Assembly: GCF_004123145.1 (NCBI RefSeq) | Contig: NZ_SDKC01000001.1 | Location: forward strand, 213,501 to 277,500 | Direction of reading: 5' to 3' | Source of the DNA: Blautia faecicola | Lineage (GTDB): Bacteria > Bacillota > Clostridia > Lachnospirales > Lachnospiraceae | DNA: 64,000 bases | Shown: positions 47,743 through 57,621 of the stretch, in pieces | Position numbering within the stretch: position 1 is the first letter of the stretch | How the letters are laid out: each line of letters begins with the position of its first letter | Translations under genes and position numbers: made by a program | The notes under the pieces: model-generated | The model's database searches: none | What the model was told of the DNA's origin: nothing | The model's input: the letters and a program-made list of their open reading frames with translations, nothing else

Positions 47743-48333
47743 ATGAAACAGATGGATAATCGGCAGCTGATCATTGAAAAAGCGCTGGAACTGTTTTGTG
47801 CTCGTGGATATGACGCAGTGGGGGTTCAGGAGATCGCAGAACAGTCCGGAATTACAAAACCAACGCTGTATTATTATTTTGGCAGTAAGCAGGGATTGAT
47901 GGAGACGATCCTTGAGGAGAACAGTCGTATTCTGGAAGAGATGCTGGAAAAAGCAGTGGAAGAACCGGGGGATGTCCCGCAGGTGTTATACCGTGTGGCG
48001 AGAGCGTATTTTGATTTTGCGGGAAGCCACTGGCAGTTTTATCTGTTCATGCTGAGTCAGTTTTATTCCGGTAAAAAATCCGAAGGTTTTCGGGCTGTGT
48101 ATCCGCGGATCCAGAAATATTATCAGCTGGTAGTGCGGATCTTTGAAGATTCTGCAGATCGTCTGGGAAATATGGGCGGCCGTCAGGAGCAGTTCGCGGT
48201 CAGCTTCATGGGGATTCTGGATTCCCATATGATGATGCTGGGAAGAGAGCAGGATGAAGAACACGGACTGGTGATGACGGATCAGAGAACGTATGAGATC
48301 GTCCGGCAGTTCCTGTACGGTATTTATTCGTAA
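47743..48333 (+). CDS. TetR-family transcriptional regulator
   Basis: A 196-aa repressor. The N-terminal helix-turn-helix (residues about 8-55) reads ELFCARGYDAVGVQEIAEQS followed by GITKPTLYYYFGSKQGLMET; the C-terminal half is a ligand-binding helical domain without recognisable specificity. Start at 47743 (a second ATG lies at 47752). The operator-like palindrome in its own promoter suggests autorepression. The glgB gene follows 88 bp later with a repeat between, so glgB may or may not share control. The stop TAA falls in the first bases of a repeat half copy. Confidence 0.9.
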   Translation: MKQMDNRQLIIEKALELFCARGYDAVGVQEIAEQSGITKPTLYYYFGSKQGLMETILEENSRILEEMLEKAVEEPGDVPQVLYRVARAYFDFAGSHWQFYLFMLSQFYSGKKSEGFRAVYPRIQKYYQLVVRIFEDSADRLGNMGGRQEQFAVSFMGILDSHMMMLGREQDEEHGLVMTDQRTYEIVRQFLYGIYS

Positions 48334-48356
48334 CTGCGAAAGTATGGAACAGTTGC
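48330..48356 (-). repeat. Modular repeat, half copy (27 bp)
   Basis: GTAACTGCGAAAGTATGGAA continuing CAGTTGC: the 27-bp palindromic module in reverse. It overlaps the tetR stop codon (48331-48333). Confidence 0.6.
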
Positions 48357-48421
48357 AGCATGTATGAGTGTGAAAAATAACTGGAAAGACAGTTAAGATA
48401 AAAGAAGAAGGAGACAGGGAT

Positions 48422-50329
48422 ATGGCAAAGATGGAGTTTGGGGAACTGGATCAATATTTGTTTGGTCAGGCAACGCATTATGATATTTATAAGAAACTGG
48501 GAGCGCATCCGGTAACACAAAATGGAAAAAGCGGCACGTATTTTGCAGTATGGGCACCAAACGCAGAGGATGTTTCTGTTGTCGGTGAGTTTAATGACTG
48601 GGATCCGGAGCGCCATCCGATGAAAAAGACAGGACCGATCGGTGTCTGGGAGACTTTTGTTGCAGGAGCCAAAGTGGGAGATCTGTATAAATTCTGTATC
48701 CGTGCCATGGACGGAAGACTGCTGTACAAAGCAGATCCTTATGCAAGCTGGTCTGAGATGCGCCCGGGCAATGCATCTCGTATCGCGGATATCACAGGTT
48801 TCAAATGGGGCGATGCCGCATGGATGAAGAAGAGAAAAGAGACCGATCCGAGAAGAGCGGCTCTCTCAATCTACGAAGTACATCCGGGGTCCTGGAAAAA
48901 ACATCCGGCATCTGAGGCAGATCCGGACGGTTTCTACAGCTATCGGGAACTGGCACATGAGCTGGCAGATTATGTAAAACGTATGGGTTATACTCATGTG
49001 GAACTGATGGGCATCGCGGAGCATCCGTTTGACGGTTCCTGGGGTTATCAGGTTACCGGTTACTATGCACCGACCGCCCGTTTCGGATCTCCGAAAGAAT
49101 TCAAATATCTGGTCAATTATTTACATAAAAATAAGATCGGTGTCATCCTCGACTGGGTACCGGCGCATTTCCCGAAAGATGCTCACGGACTGGCAGAGTT
49201 TGACGGAACCTGTATCTACGAGCATTCCGACCCACGTCAGGGAGAGCATCCGGACTGGGGTACCAAGATCTTTAATTATGGGAAAAACGAAGTCAAGAAT
49301 TTCCTGATCGCGAACGCACTGTACTGGATCGAAGAGTTCCATGTAGACGGTCTGCGTGTGGATGCAGTGGCGTCCATGCTGTATCTGGATTATGGAAAGA
49401 AAGACGGACAGTGGATCGCGAATAAATATGGCGGTAACGAGAACCTGGAGGCTATTGAATTTTTCAAGCATCTGAATACTCTGATTCTTGGAAGAAACAA
49501 AGGAACCATGATGATCGCTGAAGAGTCTACTGCATGGCCGAAAGTAACCGGAGATGTGGAAAAAGAGAACGGTCTCGGATTCACGTTTAAGTGGAACATG
49601 GGATGGATGCACGATTTCCTGGAGTATATGAAACTGGATCCGTATTTCAGAAAATTCAACCATAATAAGATGACCTTCTCCATGACGTATGCTTTCAGCG
49701 AGGCGTATATTCTGGTACTGTCTCATGATGAAGTTGTCCATCTGAAATGCTCCATGATCAACAAGATGCCCGGAGAGTACGATGACAAATTTGAGAATCT
49801 GAAAGCCGGATATTCCTTCATGATGGGGCACCCGGGTAAGAAACTGCTGTTTATGGGACAGGAGTTCGGACAGTTTCAGGAGTGGAGTGAGGCGAGAGAG
49901 CTTGACTGGTATCTGCTCCGTGAGGCAAGACATCAGCAGTTACAGGATTATGTAAGAGATTTGCAGATGATGTATAAAAAATATCCGGCACTGTATGCGG
50001 ATGCCAATGGTTATGATGGTTTTCAGTGGATCAATGCCGATGATGCAGACCGAAGCATCTACAGCTTCATCCGCTGGTCACCGACGAAAAGAAACAACCT
50101 GCTGTTTGTCTGCAACTTTACACCGGTAGAACGGAAAGACTACTGGGTAGGTGTACCGCAGAAGAAACAGTGTAAATTAATCCTGAGCAGTGCAGACCCG
50201 GCTTACGGCGGACAGCATCATGTGGACAATCCGGTATTCAAACCGGTCAAGGGAGAATGTGACGGACAGCCATACCATGTGGCATATCCGCTGGCTCCAT
50301 ACGAAGTTGCAATATTTGCATTTAATTAA
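48422..50329 (+). CDS. glgB: 1,4-alpha-glucan branching enzyme
   Basis: A 635-aa GlgB that introduces alpha-1,6 branches into glycogen. A CBM48 domain (about 20-110, YFAVWAPNAEDVSVVGEFND) precedes a GH13 barrel with ILDWVPAHFPKDAHGLAEFD, the nucleophile D314 in DGLRVDAVASML, acid E367 in MIAEEST and LSHDEVVH; the 53-residue spacing of D and E equals that of E. coli GlgB. The C-terminal all-beta domain ends YEVAIFAFN. Other glycogen genes are not adjacent. Start ATG 48422 follows AAGGAGACAGGG. Confidence 0.96.
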   Translation: MAKMEFGELDQYLFGQATHYDIYKKLGAHPVTQNGKSGTYFAVWAPNAEDVSVVGEFNDWDPERHPMKKTGPIGVWETFVAGAKVGDLYKFCIRAMDGRLLYKADPYASWSEMRPGNASRIADITGFKWGDAAWMKKRKETDPRRAALSIYEVHPGSWKKHPASEADPDGFYSYRELAHELADYVKRMGYTHVELMGIAEHPFDGSWGYQVTGYYAPTARFGSPKEFKYLVNYLHKNKIGVILDWVPAHFPKDAHGLAEFDGTCIYEHSDPRQGEHPDWGTKIFNYGKNEVKNFLIANALYWIEEFHVDGLRVDAVASMLYLDYGKKDGQWIANKYGGNENLEAIEFFKHLNTLILGRNKGTMMIAEESTAWPKVTGDVEKENGLGFTFKWNMGWMHDFLEYMKLDPYFRKFNHNKMTFSMTYAFSEAYILVLSHDEVVHLKCSMINKMPGEYDDKFENLKAGYSFMMGHPGKKLLFMGQEFGQFQEWSEARELDWYLLREARHQQLQDYVRDLQMMYKKYPALYADANGYDGFQWINADDADRSIYSFIRWSPTKRNNLLFVCNFTPVERKDYWVGVPQKKQCKLILSSADPAYGGQHHVDNPVFKPVKGECDGQPYHVAYPLAPYEVAIFAFN

Positions 50330-50360
50330 GAAAAGAAATATAGATAACAGAAAACGACGG

Positions 50361-50399
50361 AATCTGTCGGCAGAACAATCTGCCGACAGATTTTTTTGC
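50361..50399 (+). terminator. Intrinsic terminator of glgB
   Basis: AATCTGTCGGCAGA (50361-50374) pairs perfectly with TCTGCCGACAGATT (50379-50392), loop ACAA, then TTTTTT. Confidence 0.92.
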
Positions 50400-50400
50400 A

Positions 50401-50440
50401 AGCAACGAGCCAAAATCCGTGCATGCACGAAACGCTGTAC
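50401..50440 (+). repeat. Partial modular repeat (AACGAGCC type)
   Basis: AGCAACGAGCCAAAATCCGT and GCATGCACGAAACGCTG, like 45081 and 46491. Further on, AAAATCACCTCGCAGGAT (50485-50502 region) matches the right module of the 142-bp copies, so parts of both halves persist here. Confidence 0.58.
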
Positions 50441-50550
50441 TGGTATGGCTACGTTTTCTGTAATCTCTGCTCACTAAAATCACCTCGCAGGATAGGATCA
50501 GTGAACGGATCAGAAACATACCGAAAAACTATGTTTATGGTGAAAATGAA

Positions 50551-50579
50551 TTGACAAATGCACCTTACTTTGCTAACAT
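50551..50579 (+). promoter_or_regulatory. Promoter of the oligopeptide importer operon
   Basis: TTGACA (50551-50556) and TAACAT (50574-50579), 17-bp spacer, about 50 bp before the binding-protein start. Confidence 0.7.
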
Positions 50580-50632
50580 AATGAAGTATGATTGTTAAAA
50601 AATCAGGCCAAATAAGGAGGAGAAAGAGTAAA

Positions 50633-52258
50633 ATGAAAAGATTCAAAAAACTTGTGTCTGTACTTACTCTGACAGCGATGCTTGCAGCAAGTCTGACAGC
50701 TTGTGGCGGAAAAGATCCGGTTGCAGAAGATGACAGCACAGCAGGCACAACCACTGCCGACAGCAGTACAGCTACCACAGAGACTTCTGGTGACAGTACA
50801 TTTACCTATGCCATCTCCGGAGACCCTACAGAGACTGTCAATGTTATCACAACATCTGACCGTTGGGGATTATCTACTGTAAAGATGATCTACTCCCCAC
50901 TGTATATGAATAATGCCGATGGAATCAACTGGTTCCTGGCTACAGATTACAGCGTATCCGATGATAATCTGACCTATACATTCAAACTGAGAGATGATGT
51001 AAAATGGTCTGACGGTGAACCGTTTACCGCAGATGATGTTGTATTTACATACGAAGCCATGGAACAGGAGGATAACCTTGGATGGGCGTATTCTCAGCTG
51101 GTTTACGAGCAGGGAACGGTAAAAGTGGAAAAAGTGGATGATTACACCGTATCTTTCACATTCCCGTTCGTAACACCTACGGCTATTGAGATGTTAAGTC
51201 AGATTTTCATTATGCCGGAGCACATCTACAAAGATGTCACAGATTTTGAGCATAACGATTACAATATGAACTCCGTAGGAACCGGTCCTTACAAACTGGT
51301 AGATTATCAGTCAGGTTCATATCTGAAGTTTGAAGCAAACGAAAACTACTACAAAGGCGAACCGTCTGTTAAAAATGTAGTATTCCAGATCATCGAAAAT
51401 GCAGATACTGCGATCCTGGCTCTGCAGAACGGTGAAGTGGATGCTTATCAGATGACACCACAGCAGGTGAAAAAACTGGATCTGGATGCAAGCAACCTGA
51501 CTGCTTATTCTTACACAGAGGGTCGTGTCGGTTACCTGCAGATCAACTGCAACCGTGTAACAGACGAAAACGTTCGTAAGGCCCTGCTGTTTGCCATGGA
51601 CAGAAAAGCAATGGATGATGCAGCCTTCGAATCTGACGAATACTACAGCATTCCGTATACCTTCCTGCCAACCAACAGCCAGTTCTACACAGAAGACGGT
51701 GTGGAAAAATACGAGCAGGATGTAGACAAAGCAAAGAGTATGTTAGAGGAAGCCGGTGTGAGTGGTCTGAAACTGAAACTGGGTTACATCTCCAGTGATG
51801 CCGTACAGTCCGCACAGGCACTGCTGATTCAGGAACAGCTGCAGGAAGTTGGTGTGACGGTAGAACTTGCCGGCGGAGACGGAACAGCCATTGCAAACGC
51901 AATGAAGGATCCGGATAACGAGTACGATATGTATCTGGGCGGTTATATCATGGGTATTGACCCGGATACCTTCTCCAGCCTGTTTGAAAATGATGGTGCT
52001 TACAACTACATGCACTACAGTGGATACGATACCATCGATCAGCTGTTTGAGGAAGGTCGTTCTGAATTGGATGAGTCTGCAAGAAAGGAAACCTATGCAA
52101 AACTGCAGGCAGCTGTCCAGGATACAGGTGCTTTCTATCCGATCATTTCCAACAACAAGATCCTGGTTGTAAACAACAGAATCCAGGGTGTGGAAGATGC
52201 AGGACTTGTTCCGGTATATACCTTCGAGGATACTTCCAGTCTGAAAATTGCTGAATAA
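50633..52258 (+). CDS. oppA: Oligopeptide ABC transporter substrate-binding lipoprotein
   Basis: A 541-aa extracellular binding lipoprotein of the SBP_bac_5 (OppA/DppA) family. Signal peptide with lipobox LTAC (Cys at about 24) and a Ser/Thr-rich linker; the mature domain has KMIYSPLYMNNADGINWFLA, YTFKLRDDVKWSDGEPFTAD and NSVGTGPYKLVDYQSGSYL. ATG 50633 follows AAGGAGGAGAAAG; the frame above it precedes the ribosome site. First gene of a five-gene importer. Ligand (peptide, nickel or other) cannot be told from sequence. Confidence 0.93.
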   Translation: MKRFKKLVSVLTLTAMLAASLTACGGKDPVAEDDSTAGTTTADSSTATTETSGDSTFTYAISGDPTETVNVITTSDRWGLSTVKMIYSPLYMNNADGINWFLATDYSVSDDNLTYTFKLRDDVKWSDGEPFTADDVVFTYEAMEQEDNLGWAYSQLVYEQGTVKVEKVDDYTVSFTFPFVTPTAIEMLSQIFIMPEHIYKDVTDFEHNDYNMNSVGTGPYKLVDYQSGSYLKFEANENYYKGEPSVKNVVFQIIENADTAILALQNGEVDAYQMTPQQVKKLDLDASNLTAYSYTEGRVGYLQINCNRVTDENVRKALLFAMDRKAMDDAAFESDEYYSIPYTFLPTNSQFYTEDGVEKYEQDVDKAKSMLEEAGVSGLKLKLGYISSDAVQSAQALLIQEQLQEVGVTVELAGGDGTAIANAMKDPDNEYDMYLGGYIMGIDPDTFSSLFENDGAYNYMHYSGYDTIDQLFEEGRSELDESARKETYAKLQAAVQDTGAFYPIISNNKILVVNNRIQGVEDAGLVPVYTFEDTSSLKIAE

Positions 52259-52294
52259 GTAATCATCAAAGATTAGACACTATTTATAATGAGG

Positions 52295-52333
52295 GCGGAA
52301 TTCTTCTGAAACAGGCGAAGAGTTCCGCTTTTT
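52295..52333 (+). terminator. Intercistronic terminator/attenuator in the opp operon
   Basis: GCGGAATTCTTC (52295-52306) pairs with GAAGAGTTCCGC (52317-52328), then TTTTT. Placed between binding protein and permease genes, where partial termination raises binding-protein output. Confidence 0.85.
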
Positions 52334-52368
52334 GGGCTTAAGAATGAAAAACAAAAGGAGAAAAAGGT

Positions 52369-53319
52369 ATGGCAAAGTATATTTTCAAACGTATTCTTAC
52401 TGCGATCCCACTGATCATCGTGATCACGATCCTGTGTTTTTCTCTGATTCATCTGGCACCGTATGATGCCATCGATGCCATGACAACTCCGAAGATGTCT
52501 CCGGAGTTGGTACAGATGATCCGTGAAAAATACGGTTATGATCAGCCGGTCTACGTGCAGTATATCCGCTGGCTGGAAGGAATTCTGAATGGAAACTTCG
52601 GCTATTCTATCGTGACAAAAACGAATATTTTCGATGAGCTGGCGACAAGAATCCCGAACACGATCAAGCTGGTGCTGCCGTCTTATCTGACTGCCTATGT
52701 GATCTCAATCGTGCTGGGTCTGGTGGCCGGTTCTCACAAAAACAAATGGCTGGACAAACTGATCGACGGGATCTGTTCCCTGTGGATCGCGATGCCGACT
52801 TTCTGGGTAGCGATGCTCTTTATCTATCTGTTCGGCTATAAACTGCGGATCCTTCCGATCCTTGGCATGCATACGGTAGGTGTGAATACTTTGTCTGATT
52901 TCCTGTTGCATTTTATTACACCGTATCTGGTGCTGACACTGGCATTTATCCCGGACAATGTGCGTTATGTGCGTTCTTCCACGATCACACAGTACTCCGA
53001 GGATTATGTTATGGTACAGAAGGCATTTGGCGCTTCCAAAGCAGAGATCATGTTCAAACATGTCTGTAAGAACGTACTGCTTCCGGTTATCACAAAACTG
53101 GGTATGGCATTGCCAACGCTGGTAACAGGTGCGGTTATCACGGAAACCGTATTCAGCTGGCCGGGTATCGGACCGTATTTTATCAAGGCGGTACAGGGTA
53201 TGGACTATCCGATTGTTATGATCGTTTTGATATTGTCTTCCACCCTGGTAGTCCTGGGAAATCTGCTGTCCGATATTTTATACTGTGTGACAGATCCGCG
53301 TATCAGAAAGATGGGGTAA
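52369..53319 (+). CDS. oppB: Oligopeptide ABC transporter permease (OppB/DppB)
   Basis: A 316-aa BPD_transp_1 permease with six spans, opening MAKYIFKRILTAIPLIIVIT and containing MREKYGYDQPVYVQYIRWLE-like sequence (REKYGYDQPVYVQYIRWLEG) and the EAA loop QKAFGASKAEIMFKHVCKNV, ending SDILYCVTDPRIRKMG. Full length. Ribosome site AAGGAG. Followed after 4 bp by oppC. Confidence 0.95.
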   Translation: MAKYIFKRILTAIPLIIVITILCFSLIHLAPYDAIDAMTTPKMSPELVQMIREKYGYDQPVYVQYIRWLEGILNGNFGYSIVTKTNIFDELATRIPNTIKLVLPSYLTAYVISIVLGLVAGSHKNKWLDKLIDGICSLWIAMPTFWVAMLFIYLFGYKLRILPILGMHTVGVNTLSDFLLHFITPYLVLTLAFIPDNVRYVRSSTITQYSEDYVMVQKAFGASKAEIMFKHVCKNVLLPVITKLGMALPTLVTGAVITETVFSWPGIGPYFIKAVQGMDYPIVMIVLILSSTLVVLGNLLSDILYCVTDPRIRKMG

Positions 53320-53323
53320 TCGT

Positions 53324-54190
53324 ATGGCAATGAATCATTCACAGAAAAAACGTCTGGAAAATGTCTGGGAGGCATTAAAACACGACAAAATCGCAATATT
53401 TTCTATTATCTTCCTTGCACTGATCCTGATATTATCCTTACTGGCTCCGGTACTCCCGCTGGAACCGAATAAAACCGATGTCGCTCATATGTTAGAGGCA
53501 CCAAGCAGTGCCCATATTTTCGGAACCGATGAAGTGGGCCGTGATTATCTGGCGCGTGTCATCTACGGAGGCCGTGTGTCCCTGCTGGTCGGCGTGCTTG
53601 CCATGCTGATGAGTGTGACCATCGGTGTCACTGTTGGGATTCTTGCCGGTTACCTCGGCGGTATCATAGATGGTATCCTGATGCGGATCGTTGACATTCT
53701 GCAGTCCATTCCGTGGCTGATCCTGGTTACGGTTATCAGTATTTTCTTCAAACAGGGACTGGTGTCCATTATTATCGTGATCGGATTCTTCTCCTGGATG
53801 GAAATCGCCCGTCTGGTGCGTGCGGAGGTTATGTCCGTCAAAGAGAGGGAATACGTCCTCTATGCGGACTTTGCCGGCGTGCCGTTATTTAAAATGGTAC
53901 TCCGTCATCTGATTCCTTCGGTACTGCCGACGATCATCATCGCAGCGACCACCAGTATCTCCAATGCGATCATGACAGAATCTTCCTTAAGTTTTTTGGG
54001 GATCGGTATTCAGGAACCGCTGTCTTCCTGGGGAAAATTACTGCAGAGTGCACAGAGTAACCTGCAGAATGCCGTTTACATGGCGATCATCCCCGGTCTT
54101 TTGATCATGCTGACCATCTTTGCGTTCAACAAACTGGGCAATCTGCTTCGAATCTATGTAGATCCCCGTGTCATGGATGCAGGCAAATAG
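53324..54190 (+). CDS. oppC: Oligopeptide ABC transporter permease (OppC/DppC)
   Basis: A 288-aa second permease with the OppC N-terminal helix (HDKIAIFSIIFLALILILSL), FGTDEVGRDYLARVIYGGRV, and EAA loop YADFAGVPLFKMVLRHLIPS, ending YVDPRVMDAGK. Complete. It is 4 bp from oppB and 11 bp from oppD. Confidence 0.95.
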   Translation: MAMNHSQKKRLENVWEALKHDKIAIFSIIFLALILILSLLAPVLPLEPNKTDVAHMLEAPSSAHIFGTDEVGRDYLARVIYGGRVSLLVGVLAMLMSVTIGVTVGILAGYLGGIIDGILMRIVDILQSIPWLILVTVISIFFKQGLVSIIIVIGFFSWMEIARLVRAEVMSVKEREYVLYADFAGVPLFKMVLRHLIPSVLPTIIIAATTSISNAIMTESSLSFLGIGIQEPLSSWGKLLQSAQSNLQNAVYMAIIPGLLIMLTIFAFNKLGNLLRIYVDPRVMDAGK

Positions 54191-54201
54191 GAGGAGTGGA
54201 G

Positions 54202-55212
54202 ATGAAAGAAAACAGAGTATTAACCATAGACAATCTGACCACTACGTTTGAGAGTCACAAACAGAAGATTCAGGCGGTGCGCGGTGTCTCCCTCCATGTG
54301 GATGAAGGAGATATTCTGGCTATTGTAGGAGAGTCCGGAAGTGGGAAAAGTGTAACCATGAAGTCGGTCATGGGACTTCTTGGAGAAAATGCAGATGTGC
54401 AGGCAGATCATCTGGAACTGCTGCAGAAGGATCTGCTGTCCATGTCCGAAAAAGAAAAACGGAAAATGCGTGGAAAAGATATGGCAATGATCTTCCAGGA
54501 TCCGATGACTGCCTTGAATCCGCTGAAAAAGATCGGGTATCATATGATCGAGGTACTCCGCCGTCACCGGAACCTGAGCAAGGCAGAAGCAAGAAAAGTA
54601 GCCATCGATATGCTGGGAAAGGTAGGAATCCCGTCGGCAGAAAGCCGGATGGATCAGTATCCCCATGAATTTTCCGGTGGTATGAGACAGCGTGTCATGA
54701 TCGCAATGGCGCTGTGCTGCCAGCCGCGGCTGCTGATCGCCGATGAACCGACAACCGCACTGGATGTAACGATCCAGGCGCAGATCCTGCAGCTTCTCAA
54801 ACAGTTAAATGAAAATGAGCAGATGAATATTATTCTAATCACCCACGATCTCGGGGTGGTAGCTTCTCTGGCGAAACGGATCGAAGTGATGTACGGAGGT
54901 CTGATCATGGAAGAGGGAACCACAGAAGAGATCTTCGAACATCCAACCCATCCGTACACGAGAGCACTGCTTCATGCGATTCCAAAATGTGAGAGCGGAT
55001 GTCGGGAACGTCTCGAACCGATCCCGGGTATGGCACCGTCTCTGGCGAATCCGCCGGCAGGATGTCCATTTGTGACCCGCTGTCGGTTTGCATGCGAGGA
55101 ATGTAAGAAAGGGATCCCGTCCATGCGGGCATATTCCGATACCCAGTCCTCCAGATGTATCTTCACAAAAGAAGAACTGGACGAGAAAGAGAAGAAAGAA
55201 GAGGAGAAATAA
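54202..55212 (+). CDS. oppD: Oligopeptide ABC transporter ATPase (OppD/DppD)
   Basis: A 336-aa ATPase: Walker [11 protein letters not shown]-loop [17 protein letters not shown], signature [15 protein letters not shown], Walker [13 protein letters not shown] and H-loop ITHDL. The C-terminal oligo_HPY extension has [20 protein letters not shown] and cysteines typical of OppD. ATG 54202 follows GGAGGAGTGG; a GTG at 54196 is less well spaced. Confidence 0.94.
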   Translation: MKENRVLTIDNLTTTFESHKQKIQAVRGVSLHVDEGDILAIVGESGSGKSVTMKSVMGLLGENADVQADHLELLQKDLLSMSEKEKRKMRGKDMAMIFQDPMTALNPLKKIGYHMIEVLRRHRNLSKAEARKVAIDMLGKVGIPSAESRMDQYPHEFSGGMRQRVMIAMALCCQPRLLIADEPTTALDVTIQAQILQLLKQLNENEQMNIILITHDLGVVASLAKRIEVMYGGLIMEEGTTEEIFEHPTHPYTRALLHAIPKCESGCRERLEPIPGMAPSLANPPAGCPFVTRCRFACEECKKGIPSMRAYSDTQSSRCIFTKEELDEKEKKEEEK

Positions 55213-55213
55213 T

Positions 55214-56191
55214 ATGGAAACAAAAGAACAATATCTTCTGGAAGCGAAGAATCTGTCCAAGTATTTCCCGGTCAAAAATTTCTTCGGAAAACTGGTACAG
55301 GAAGTACGGGCGGTGGACCGTGTGAACCTTTCCATTAAAAAAGGAGAAACCTTCGGTCTGGTGGGAGAGTCCGGCTGTGGAAAGTCCACACTGGGCCGTA
55401 CTCTGATCCGTATGTATGAGCCGACCGATGGAATCTTAACCTACGACGGTCACGACATCACAAAGACAAAGGGTAAAGAACTCCTTGCATATCATAAAAG
55501 AATGCAGATTATTTTTCAGGATCCTTATTCTGCGCTGGATCCCCATCAGAATGTAAGAGAAATCATGGCCGAACCGATTTCCGTCTTTGAAAAACTTCCG
55601 GAAAAAGAGATGGATGAGCGGATCGTAAGTCTTCTTGAAAAAGTAGGTATGAAGGCAGACGATATGGAAAAATATGCCTATGAATTTTCAGGCGGACAGC
55701 GTCAGCGTATCGGTATCGCAAGAGCCTTATCCGTCAATCCGGAATTCCTGCTCTGCGATGAGCCGATCTCCGCACTGGACGTATCGATCCAGGCACAGGT
55801 TGTCAACGTGCTGGAAGATCTGCAGCAGGAACTGGGACTGACTTACCTGTTTGTGGCACATGATCTGTCCATGGTGCGCCATATCTCCGACAGGATCGGT
55901 GTGATGTACCTTGGTAAGATCGTGGAGAGCGGAGACAGCGATGAAGTGTATGACAATCCATGCCACCCATACACCCGGGCACTGCTGGCCTCCATTCCGA
56001 TCGCAGATCCGAAGCGGGCACTCAGCCTGGAACATTGCGGCATCGAGGGAGACCTTCCGAGTCCGCTGCATGTTCCGTCCGGCTGTCGTTTCCATACACG
56101 CTGTCCTTATGCGACCGAGCAGTGCAGACAGCAGGAACCGGAACTGGAAGAGAGAACACCGGGTCATATGGTGGCCTGCTGGAAAAAATAA
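55214..56191 (+). CDS. oppF: Oligopeptide ABC transporter ATPase (OppF/DppF)
   Basis: A 325-aa ATPase: Walker [11 protein letters not shown]-loop [18 protein letters not shown], signature [15 protein letters not shown], Walker [13 protein letters not shown]-loop VAHDL, and an oligo_HPY tail ([20 protein letters not shown]). Start ATG 55214 one base after the oppD stop, with AGAGGAGAAAT. It completes the importer. Confidence 0.94.
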   Translation: METKEQYLLEAKNLSKYFPVKNFFGKLVQEVRAVDRVNLSIKKGETFGLVGESGCGKSTLGRTLIRMYEPTDGILTYDGHDITKTKGKELLAYHKRMQIIFQDPYSALDPHQNVREIMAEPISVFEKLPEKEMDERIVSLLEKVGMKADDMEKYAYEFSGGQRQRIGIARALSVNPEFLLCDEPISALDVSIQAQVVNVLEDLQQELGLTYLFVAHDLSMVRHISDRIGVMYLGKIVESGDSDEVYDNPCHPYTRALLASIPIADPKRALSLEHCGIEGDLPSPLHVPSGCRFHTRCPYATEQCRQQEPELEERTPGHMVACWKK

Positions 56192-56215
56192 AAAGAGTGA
56201 GGAACAGATAAAAAT

Positions 56216-57493
56216 ATGCTTTCAAAAGAACTTTACCGAACCTATGTCCAGATCCTGAAAGATGAACTGGTGCCGGCGATGGGATGTACCGAGCCCATCG
56301 CCATCGCTTACGCGGGAGCCGTGGCCAGAAAGACACTGGGAGTCCTGCCGGAGCGGGTGGAGGTTGCGGTCAGCCGAAATATTATAAAAAATGTAAAAAG
56401 CGTGGTTGTTCCACATACCGGTGGCTTACGTGGAATCGAAGCCGCCGCAGCTGCCGGAATCGTGGCAGGAGATGCTGCGAAGGAACTGGAGGTCATCTCC
56501 CATGTGGAACAGGAAGACATCGAAGCAATGGGAACCTTCCTGAAGGAGGTTCCGTGCAGTGTCTGTGAGGCATCCTCTGATCTGATCTTTGATATTCAGA
56601 TTACTTTATATCACGGAGAAGATAGAGCGAGTGTACGGATCACCGATTTTCACACGAATCTGGTGCATGTGTCCAGAAACGGGGAGATCCTTCTGGCAAA
56701 AGAGATTACCGGAAAAGAAGAGTCCGCGCTGGCAGACAAATCGACGCTTACCATAGAAAAAATCTTTGCATTTGCAAAGGAAGTGGACCTTGCAGATGTC
56801 CGGGAAGTACTGGAACGTCAGGTTCGTTACAACATGGCGATCGCCGAGGAAGGGCTCTGCGGTAATTACGGAGCCAATATTGGAAAGGTTCTGCTGGCCA
56901 CTTACGGCGATCAGGATGTCAAGGTGCGCGCCAAAGCCATGGCAGCTGCCGGTTCTGATGCAAGAATGAACGGCTGTGAGCTTCCGGTGGTGATCAATTC
57001 CGGAAGCGGCAACCAGGGAATCACAGCTTCTGTCCCGATCGTGGTTTTCGCAAAAGAACTGCAGGTATCGGAAGAAACGATGTACCGGGCACTGGTGATC
57101 TCGAATCTGGCAACGATCCATATCAAAGAAGGAATCGGCAGACTTTCCGCATACTGCGGTGCAGTGGGAGCCGGATGTGGCTGTAGCGCCGGGATTGCCT
57201 ACCTGTACGGAGACGGCAAGAAGGAGGGCGAACATGCCATTGTCAACGGTCTTGCTATTGTATCAGGCATGATCTGCGACGGAGCAAAAGCATCCTGCGC
57301 AGCAAAGATCGCGTCTTCTGTAGACGCGGGAATCCTTGGGTACTTTATGTATAAGAACGGACAGCAGTTTATCGGCGGTGACGGTATCGTAAAAAAAGGT
57401 GTGGAAAATACGATCCGCTGTGTAGGTAAACTGGCATCCGAGGGTATGCTCGAGACAGACCGGGAAATCGTTCATCTGATGATCCACGGATAA
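56216..57493 (+). CDS. cyuA: L-cysteine desulfidase (CyuA/YhaM, UPF0597 family)
   Basis: A 425-aa serine dehydratase-like protein of the CyuA family, which breaks L-cysteine into pyruvate, ammonia and sulfide using a [4Fe-4S] cluster. Family marks are VPAMGCTEPIAIAYAGAVAR near the N-terminus, NSGSGNQGITASVPI, YCGAVGAGCGCSAGIAYLYG and SGMICDGAKASCAAKIASS, giving the conserved cysteines for the cluster. It begins 24 bp after oppF, so it probably shares the operon; peptides taken up could then feed cysteine catabolism. Confidence 0.9.
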   Translation: MLSKELYRTYVQILKDELVPAMGCTEPIAIAYAGAVARKTLGVLPERVEVAVSRNIIKNVKSVVVPHTGGLRGIEAAAAAGIVAGDAAKELEVISHVEQEDIEAMGTFLKEVPCSVCEASSDLIFDIQITLYHGEDRASVRITDFHTNLVHVSRNGEILLAKEITGKEESALADKSTLTIEKIFAFAKEVDLADVREVLERQVRYNMAIAEEGLCGNYGANIGKVLLATYGDQDVKVRAKAMAAAGSDARMNGCELPVVINSGSGNQGITASVPIVVFAKELQVSEETMYRALVISNLATIHIKEGIGRLSAYCGAVGAGCGCSAGIAYLYGDGKKEGEHAIVNGLAIVSGMICDGAKASCAAKIASSVDAGILGYFMYKNGQQFIGGDGIVKKGVENTIRCVGKLASEGMLETDREIVHLMIHG

Positions 57494-57508
57494 TACATAC
57501 AGAAAAAT

Positions 57509-57577
57509 AAGCTCCTTTTGCATGAAAAGAACGGTTAGTTGTATGAAACCAAAACGCAAAGGGGGCTTTACTTTTTG
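57509..57577 (+). terminator. Terminator of the opp-cyuA operon
   Basis: AAGCTCCTTTTGC (57509-57521) pairs with GCAAAGGGGGCTT (57556-57568) allowing G-U, and TTTTT follows at 57572-57576. The long loop has a further GGTT/AACC pairing. Confidence 0.65.
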
Positions 57578-57621
57578 GACAAAACGTGATAAAAGTATAG
57601 AGGAGTAACTATTCGGTAAGA

